Shown here: positions 20,286 through 25,747 of the stretch, in pieces | Numbering within the stretch: the first letter of the stretch is position 1 | Layout of the letters: every line of letters begins with the position of its first letter | DNA from: Priapulus caudatus | Taxonomy: Eukaryota > Priapulida > Priapulimorpha > Priapulimorphida > Priapulidae | DNA length: 25,747 nucleotides | Assembly: GCF_000485595.1 (NCBI RefSeq) | Contig: NW_014577429.1 | Location: 1 to 25,747, forward strand | Direction: 5' to 3' | The notes under the pieces: generated by a model | Seen by the model: only the letters and a program-made list of their open reading frames with translations | Databases searched by the model: none | Told to the model about the DNA's origin: nothing | Translations under genes and position numbers: made by a program

Positions 20286-20429
20286 TGTCCATTTCAGGAA
20301 ATTCAACTTGGTTACATCATTGCTCTCATTTTAAAAACATTCAATATAAAGCATTAATCAGAACAATCTGAAGGAATATAAAAATATATACAACTTTAAA
20401 CATATATACAACTTACAGCTTTAAACGTA

Positions 20430-20616
20430 CAGTGTAGCCTTGTTATATCGCGATTGTTGGGCTCCATAATATGTCATCGCGAAAAAAGCGGGGTCGCATT
20501 AAATCGGGGTTAGATATATGTGGCTATATATAAAAGCAAAAAAGGGGATCCAACTACTCATCGCTTTATATCCGAATTCGCGTTAAATCGGGGCGCCTAA
20601 AATCGGGGTTCCACCG
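20430..20616. mobile_element. Pogo/Tigger-like MITE in copy B
   Basis: The same element as at 14710-14902, 187 bp, flanked by TA. Ends CAGTGTAGCCTTGTTATATC and GGGGTTCCACCG. It was present before the two copies separated. Confidence 0.65.
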
Positions 20617-21656
20617 TATATACAACTTTAAACATATATACAACATTAAACATATATAGATAATAAGCTAGTAGATGGTTTACGTAAGATAGTGTAAGGA
20701 AGCGTTTCACCTCCCGATCCCAGGTTCTCGGTTTAGTAGGTGCGGTAGTGGCACCCGTTTCTTAAGGGTAGTATCAGGTTGCGTCGATAGATTCCACGAT
20801 AGATAGCACGTGAGGTAGCACAGATAGATCACACGATAGATAACACGAACACAGTATTATAAAGCTACTCTTCGTTTGTTCTATTACCACAGAATCTTCA
20901 GTCTAAATTCACACAACTCCACGAAACTACACAGATGCCTACACGGAAGTCTACACACACAGAATACCGACTATCAGTAATTTCGTACCTTAGCGCAGCG
21001 GTGCACGGAGACGCTTGGCCGGAGTGAAGGTGAAGGGTAGGAGATGAACGGAGAAATATAACGGACTACGTGTGAAAGTAACAGGGGCACAATAGGAGCG
21101 AGACAACAACTGGACTGTTCGGTTCAAAGGATCAAGCCAAGTCCGCCTCTACCTGCGAGTTTTGGCGTCAACAAATCTGGTCCCTATATAGATGGGGCAG
21201 GTGGACATCACGGCGGAATCATTATATGTCATGGAATGATTTATTGTGATTGCGTCCGTGCCGCGAACTAATATGTACTATCTGTGAAGCCGGCGCTTTC
21301 CTACAATAGTACAAAAGTTTTCTAAGGGGACCACGTTCCGAGACCTGCCTGGTTCCACTCCACAACGGACCATGACCGTAACAACAAAAATATTTGGAGT
21401 AACAACAAAAAATGGACCGTAACAACAACAACAAAAATCACGCATACAGGATCCAATACATAAAGGCCAACTGGCAACAAGGGGTTTCTCTGGCGGCATA
21501 GTGCCGCGGCCCGCCTTTCGCCTCCTCCTCCCAGGCCATGCACTCTGCCTGGGGACTACACATCTCCGGACCAGGCTCCCCGTCTGAGCTTGGTGTCGGG
21601 CAGCGAGCCCTGCCTTCTGATCCCGCGGCCGTCACGCACCGGCCTTCCTCGGTGGA

Positions 21657-21796
21657 GTTCGCGGCCTCCCGCAGCAGCAAGTTCGCGGCCTCCCGCATTG
21701 CTGCTGCGGGAGGCCACGAACTTGCTGCTGCGGGAGGCCGCGAACTTGCTGCTACGGGAGGCCGCGAACTTGCTGCTGCGGGAGGCTGCGAACTTG
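21657..21796. repeat. 24-bp minisatellite with an inverted arm forming a long hairpin
   Basis: Four head-to-tail units of GCTGCTGCGGGAGGCC plus CGAACTT cover about 21700-21796. The left part, 21657-21697, is the same repeat in reverse. It pairs with 21705-21745 over 41 bases with one mismatch and a 7-base loop. The 24-base length keeps a reading frame, adding eight Ala/Pro/Ser-type residues per unit on the - strand. Confidence 0.9.
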
Positions 21797-21927
21797 CGGC
21801 TGATGCCTTCTCGTTTCCTTCTCGTCCCGTCGTCCGTGGGGATCCCTCCCCGGCAACCTCGGGTATAGAGGAAGGCGTCGACTGCCGCTGAGTGCGAGCT
21901 GTTTCCCTGTCGCAGCTCGCCGCTTGG

Positions 21928-22767
21928 TTACCGTTGCCTTGCGGCAGCTTTCCTTCGGCGAGGGTTCGGGTTTTCGCCGCTCGAACCCCTCGGCTGGCGT
22001 CCAATCGCTGAATCCCGTCCTTCTGACGCTATCTTCGCCCACGCGAAAGCGAACGTCCTCTGGCGCGTGGCTGTTCCACCGGGGTAACCCCAGTGATTGA
22101 CGCTGCTCCGGCCGAGGCAATATCCTGCATCGCCTCCGACGTAGGCCGTGACCTGGCCTCTCGCTTTCACCCACTGCGTTCGCATCCAGTGCTTCTTCGT
22201 TCGATGGATCACGGTCAGGTGGCTGTTCAGTTGCCCCGGCGCTGACACGGGTGCCTCGTAGGGGCATCCTCGCCTCGGGCAACAGTAATTCACTCCCGTC
22301 TCCTCATGGAGTTCTTCGTGGTGTGCCACCGGGTGTCGGTTGGGGACTTCGCAGGTCACGCACCAGGCCCACCCGTAAGGCTCCACTTCCCCACTGGTCA
22401 CCACGCGACTGTGGAATTGGCCGCTCGACGGGCCATGGCCAGCAACCAACTCAGAGCGGGTGGGGGTACACCTCCCATCGTCGGGATCCCACTGGGGTTC
22501 GCCTTCTTTCTCCGCCGACTCCTCCGCCGCCGGCTTCAGTGTCGCCTTCTCCACAGTTGGGGCTTTGCTCGGGAATACTTCGGGCATCCCCGACGTCGGG
22601 GCTCCCCCCACAGCCGTGGGGTTGTCCCGAGCTCGGTTGCCCCCGAAGCTGGCTGCAGTAGCTTGCACGTGAGCGTCTCCGTCGGCATCTCGGACCCCTT
22701 GCCGTTCCAGAGAGGCCGCCACCAACTTGGCGATTCTGCCGCGTTCCTCTCGCGTCTCAGCCTTCAT
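21928..22767 (-). CDS. Protein with two C2H2-like zinc fingers (gag/ORF1-like or host gene), copy B
   Basis: This 279-residue frame starts at an ATG with a good context (GCC ATG A) shared by copy A. Residues 1-30 are charged and helix-like; 40-130 are low complexity. Finger 1 is C136-x2-C139-x10-H150-x3-H154 (WCVTCEVPNRHPVAHHEELH). Finger 2 is C163-x4-C168-x14-H183-x4-H188, ending LNSHLTVIHR. An Arg-rich tail ends at 21928. Paired fingers in this position occur at the N-terminus of some LINE proteins and in gag-like proteins of repeated elements, and they bind nucleic acid; the choice here is inference. The Ala/Pro/Ser-rich sequence down to 21440 is open in overlapping frames and probably belongs to the same protein after a frame error. 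No protease, reverse transcriptase or integrase motif follows. Confidence 0.55.
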   Translation of the reverse strand: MKAETREERGRIAKLVAASLERQGVRDADGDAHVQATAASFGGNRARDNPTAVGGAPTSGMPEVFPSKAPTVEKATLKPAAEESAEKEGEPQWDPDDGRCTPTRSELVAGHGPSSGQFHSRVVTSGEVEPYGWAWCVTCEVPNRHPVAHHEELHEETGVNYCCPRRGCPYEAPVSAPGQLNSHLTVIHRTKKHWMRTQWVKARGQVTAYVGGDAGYCLGRSSVNHWGYPGGTATRQRTFAFAWAKIASEGRDSAIGRQPRGSSGENPNPRRRKAAARQR

Positions 22768-24226
22768 GGCCGCTAGCCTACGCTTCGCCTGTTCGAGGTG
22801 TTTCGGCGAACACGCCTCCCCTCGGCTGCATACTGCTCCTCAGCCATCTTTCCAACTGTCTCTTCTCTTTCTTATACGTGTCTTCCGTAGCACGTGCAGA
22901 CCCCACGGTGTTTGGGGTGAAAGTACCTCACTCATCCCTGCTTTCGGGTTTATACACCTCTCTACCCCGGCAGCAGATTCCTAATAACCAATCACATAGC
23001 TCCTACCTACGCCTCGCCCAATCAGCTGACCGCGTCGATTTATTCTTTGCTCTGCCATTGGGTTACGTCATCACGCCTCCCTTCGGGCCGGGCATCACCG
23101 ACCAATTATTCGGGTTCCCCCGAAGTTACCTTGCAATACATGTTGCGGGATTTCGCGCAATCCATCCTCGCGGCTCTTCCCGCTTAATCCGAGTAGGTAA
23201 CGAGGCCTTCTCTACGTACTATACTAACACGTACAATACAGGTTTACAATTCTGCTCGTGACATCGCGCCTACGCATCTCGCACGATCCCGAGCTACTTT
23301 CGCGCCAGTGCACGAAGTTCAAACAGCGTACCGACACGCAAAGTGTTCGCGCATCTCACGCTTAGTTAATTTTTATGTACACATATTCCCACTTTTACCG
23401 CAACGCGCGTGAGCAAGACGTCACTTCGTATCGCTCTCTTCTCGCTTTCTTTCTGTGGAAATCACGCGCGCGTACACTTCTTACCGCATTGAGTGTACAC
23501 GCACCTACCTAACTATAACACATAAGCACGTAACTTCATTTTTACGTATCTCTCTCATCCCAACGCCCGACGCCACCACTATCGTGCACCGTGCGTATCG
23601 CACAGCCTGCTCCGTGACACACAAGGTTAGCGTTAATCGCGCATCCCAATCCGTCGTAAACAATGCCACCCGGTTCTGCGGTCGCTGCCTTTCTCTTGCT
23701 GCGATCGCACGGCTGCCAACCAGCCGCTTGTTTATACGCGGACTACGTGCTGGAGTATCGACGTGCAATACTAGCTACCCGCACACACACGCTTCTTTCT
23801 GCTCTCGCATGCCACACTCTCATGTAGGTGTTAGACCGCCCTGATCAAACACACGCGCGCTCGTGAAGCCGCGGCCAGCAGTTTTTATGCGCCCGCTACC
23901 CGCCTTTAGCGGCACGAGGCCGCCATCACCCCGTTTAACCTTAGTACGTTTTTATCGCGCAACAAGTAACTGCCTCGAGAGCTAATATATACAACTTGCT
24001 CGCTACTGTCTTTGAAGTTTGCCGATTCACGAACGCCCGACGCGAATCTCGCGAGTGCTTTTGCTTCAAGCAAACATAAAGCGTACCCGCAAAGCACACA
24101 ACATTGTACACGCAAAGTACGTACGAAGTACTATACACAAAATACACACAAAGCATGAGTACAAATCTCTATATCGCCATCGCGCTAAACTTAACCATAC
24201 ACCCTATACTCCCACCGCGCTTGCAG

Positions 24227-24236
24227 TATTTATATA
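24227..24236 (-). promoter_or_regulatory. TATA box of copy B
   Basis: TATATAAATA on the - strand. It is conserved in copy A at 19165-19174 and is about 1.45 kb upstream of the zinc-finger start codon. Tandem repeats lie 90-300 bases upstream of it. Confidence 0.5.
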
Positions 24237-24322
24237 CCTAGTCGTGGCACACGGCGATACATCTCGGTCTCTGCTTCGGAAGTAACATATGCGCGCGTAA
24301 AACCTATCGCGCCGCTTGCTAG

Positions 24323-24526
24323 CGTCGACCTCGGGTTATCTCTCTATCGATGACTCCGCGTCGGCGCTCCCCTATCGTTGATTTCGGGTGGTCACCTTCG
24401 CGTTGCTCTCACTTTATCGCCTCGGTGTTGATCTTACGTCATCGCTCTAGCGCTGATTTCGTGTCATCGCTCTAGCGTTGATTTCACGTCATCACTCGAG
24501 CGTTAACTTCGGCGGCGTGTCAGTTC
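24323..24526 (-). repeat. Promoter-like tandem repeats, 25-bp unit, about eight copies
   Basis: The clearest units start at 24427, 24452 and 24477 (GTTGATCTTACGTCATCGCT, then CTAGC) and more diverged units extend on both sides with the same 25-base spacing. On the - strand each core reads GATGACGT, a match to a CREB/ATF half site. Repeats upstream of a TATA box resemble an LTR U3 enhancer or a cellular promoter array. Confidence 0.65.
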
Positions 24527-25107
24527 GGGTGCAGTGATCTCTCGGCATTGGCGTTGTGCGTAGACCGCATCGAGGAGGCAGGAGTGTTCGACGGCAATAA
24601 CGTCGCCACCTTCAGCCGACGGCTGTGCCCTTCCCCGAGCTCCAGGCGTGGCGTCCGACCTGGGAGAGGACGTCGGCGTGACTCGACCCTCCATGCGTGT
24701 CTCGAGGGCCTTAGCCGTCGTCTGGCCGTCGTTCCTCAGATCCTCTGCGTCTGTCCTCGCTGCTCATAGCCGTGGATTCGTGTCCACCCGCAGTTGACAT
24801 CACATCACCTGTTGACCTGGGCAGCTGGCGTCGACTTCCCGCGCCCAAGTCTCGAGTCTAGATCCCATTTTTCGCCACGTAGTCATCTTCCCGTGCGATT
24901 CCTCTTCCCTCTCGGAGCATTCCTCCCGCATTGGTGTACACCTTTCACTGTTCTTCTAGGTTGTGTCGCACCGCCCTCGCGCGTGGACGTGCGACCCCTC
25001 CTGTAGCCCTGCTTGACGGTGGCCAGACTACTGTCTCTGCTCGTGTTTCTGCCTGACGACGGTAGCGACCCGCGTTTTGGCCAGAACTCACCGGGCACCA
25101 TGCTGGG

Positions 25108-25115
25108 TATTTATA
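25108..25115 (-). promoter_or_regulatory. Second TATA box, upstream end of copy B
   Basis: TATAAATA on the - strand in GC-rich flanks (GGGGCGGAG before it), near the outer edge of the repeated unit. It could start transcription of the whole unit. Copy A lacks this region because it is truncated. Confidence 0.4.
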
Positions 25116-25235
25116 CTCCGCCCCGCGCCCCCGCCAGGCGGCCTCGTCCGACAGCAGCTAGAAGCCGTAGAACTGCGGTGCATGCACATAACGATGCGAC
25201 CGCGTCTCCCTATCAGGCATGGTAGCCAATCCCTG

Positions 25236-25598
25236 TTATCGATAGTTATGGGCCAGGATGCCCGTCTCCCCGTCTTCCTCACCGACAGTCTCCATCTCAA
25301 CCATAGCGTCTACGTCGACTTCCGCTGTTACCTCGGCTTTACTCGCGGCTTCTGCGTCAACCTCCACGGATACTTCGGTCTCACCCGCGGCTTCTGTGTC
25401 GACCTCCACGGCTAATTCGGTTTCACCCGCGGCTTCTGCGTCGACCTCCACGGCTAATTCGGTTTCACCCGCGGCTTCTGTGTCGACCTCCACGGCTAAT
25501 TCGGTTTCACCCGCGGCTTCTGCGTCGACCTCCACGGCTAATTCGGTTTCACCCGCGGCTTCTGCGTCGACCTCCACGGCTACTTCTCCTCCTTCCAT
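25236..25598 (-). CDS. Acidic repeat protein with 14-residue repeats
   Basis: The frame from ATG 25598 (context AAG ATG G, favourable) to the stop at 25236 encodes 120 residues. About six tandem repeats of 14 residues, AVEVDAEAAGETEL with A/T and L/V variants, fill residues 7-90, followed by more diverged copies and a GEEDGETG tail. Glu and Asp are about a third of the residues and there are almost no Lys or Arg, so the protein is strongly acidic and probably disordered. All repeat-length changes are multiples of three, and variation is conservative, which supports coding. An in-frame GTG start at 25727 reads through the 31-bp repeats and is less likely. The upstream exon may be outside the window. 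Function unknown. Confidence 0.5.
   Translation of the reverse strand: MEGGEVAVEVDAEAAGETELAVEVDAEAAGETELAVEVDTEAAGETELAVEVDAEAAGETELAVEVDTEAAGETEVSVEVDAEAASKAEVTAEVDVDAMVEMETVGEEDGETGILAHNYR
25310..25590. repeat. 42-bp minisatellite, seven copies
   Basis: Units resembling CTAATTCGGTTTCACCCGCG plus GCTTCTGCGTCGACCTCCACGG recur every 42 bases, GTCGACCTCC marking 25356 (variant), 25398, 25440, 25482, 25524 and 25566. The left two copies are diverged and the central ones nearly identical, the usual gradient of a minisatellite growing from its middle. Confidence 0.9.
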
Positions 25599-25622
25599 CT
25601 TCCTCTTCGTCTTCTCTGTCCC

Positions 25623-25746
25623 GGGACGACACACGTCCTCTCTTCGTACGGCAGGGACGACACACGTCCTCTCTTCGTACGGCAGGGACGACACACGTCC
25701 TCTCCTCGTACGGCCGGGCGGACACACGTCCTCTCTTCGTATGGCA
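25623..25746. repeat. 31-bp minisatellite, four copies, cut by the window end
   Basis: GGGACGACACACGTCCTCTC followed by TTCGTACGGCA starts at 25623, 25654, 25685 and 25716. Because 31 is not a multiple of three each copy is read in a different frame. ACGACACACGT contains a short imperfect palindrome. Confidence 0.9.
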
Positions 25747-25747
25747 G

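Larger units (their letters stand above)
20210..25060 (-). repeat. Repeated unit, copy B
   Basis: Second copy of the unit at 14486-20030, in the same orientation. It is shorter, mainly through single-base losses and the missing 470-bp segment. It contains the longest intact frame of the unit (21928-22767). The right edge lies near 25040-25060, where copy A is already truncated. Outside the listed parts (20617-21640 and 22770-24220) I see no readable gene. Confidence 0.9.

Noticed and set aside
20700-20800. Possible tRNA-like or primer-binding sequence (GGTTCTCGG region)
   Set aside because: I could not fold a cloverleaf or find A and B boxes at the right spacing.
1-25747. CRISPR arrays, rRNA genes and bacterial operons
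   Set aside because: No regular repeat-spacer array, no rRNA-like sequence and no clustered bacterial reading frames; the repeats present are eukaryotic satellites and transposons.

Overview
This window looks like nuclear DNA of an invertebrate animal. It has split coding exons with GT-AG splice signals and matching codon phases, AATAAA polyadenylation signals, TATA boxes, long microsatellites and many non-autonomous transposons. There is no bacterial gene organisation. Kazal inhibitor modules, a scattered metazoan pseudogene family and a possible LINE RNase H remnant would fit an arthropod (for example a chelicerate) or another invertebrate; I cannot place it further.

Layout. 1-260: CA/CG microsatellite. 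740-2345: heavily frameshifted pseudogene of a dispersed metazoan protein family ending in a cysteine-rich CXC-like motif. 2494-3140: about 160-bp tandem repeat. 3391-3535: 36-bp tandem repeat. 4406-6060: composite foldback-like element holding nearly 1 kb of GTGC-type repeat, a 33-base C run, a core rich in AACTCGAGTTA palindromes and a complementary GCAC tract. 6063-7105: purine-rich DNA and a GATA microsatellite. 7187-7420: last exon of a small cysteine-rich protein on the + strand.

7902-8924: two Kazal-domain exons on the - strand, both phase 1-1. One (8769-8924) is intact. The other (7902-8166) is split by a 103-bp inverted-repeat element flanked by a perfect 9-bp target duplication; removing the element and one repeat restores a 153-bp in-frame module. 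The intact exon lies between inverted copies of an interspersed repeat.

9143-14460: an LTR-like stretch, a repeat seen again near 14.1-14.5 kb, a 204-bp MITE whose empty site is also in the window near 20,156, then mostly unrecognised DNA up to a 25-base N gap at 14461-14485.

14486-25060: one unit of about 5 kb present twice in direct orientation. The copies differ mostly by single-base indels, which suggests unpolished long-read gap fill, or two haplotypes placed in series, as much as a real tandem duplication. Read on the - strand, the unit has tandem 25-bp promoter-like repeats with TGACGT cores, a strong TATA box, a long leader, an ORF with two zinc fingers (readable only in the second copy), Ala/Pro/Ser-rich sequence, a pogo/Tigger-like MITE and a polyadenylation signal. 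This is the layout of a retroelement or an expressed repeated gene, but I see no reverse transcriptase. The window ends with an acidic repeat protein ORF (14-residue repeats) and a 31-bp minisatellite.

The best candidates for follow-up are the element-split Kazal exon, the promoter plus zinc-finger unit, and the foldback element. All frames in the duplicated blocks should be read with sequencing error in mind.
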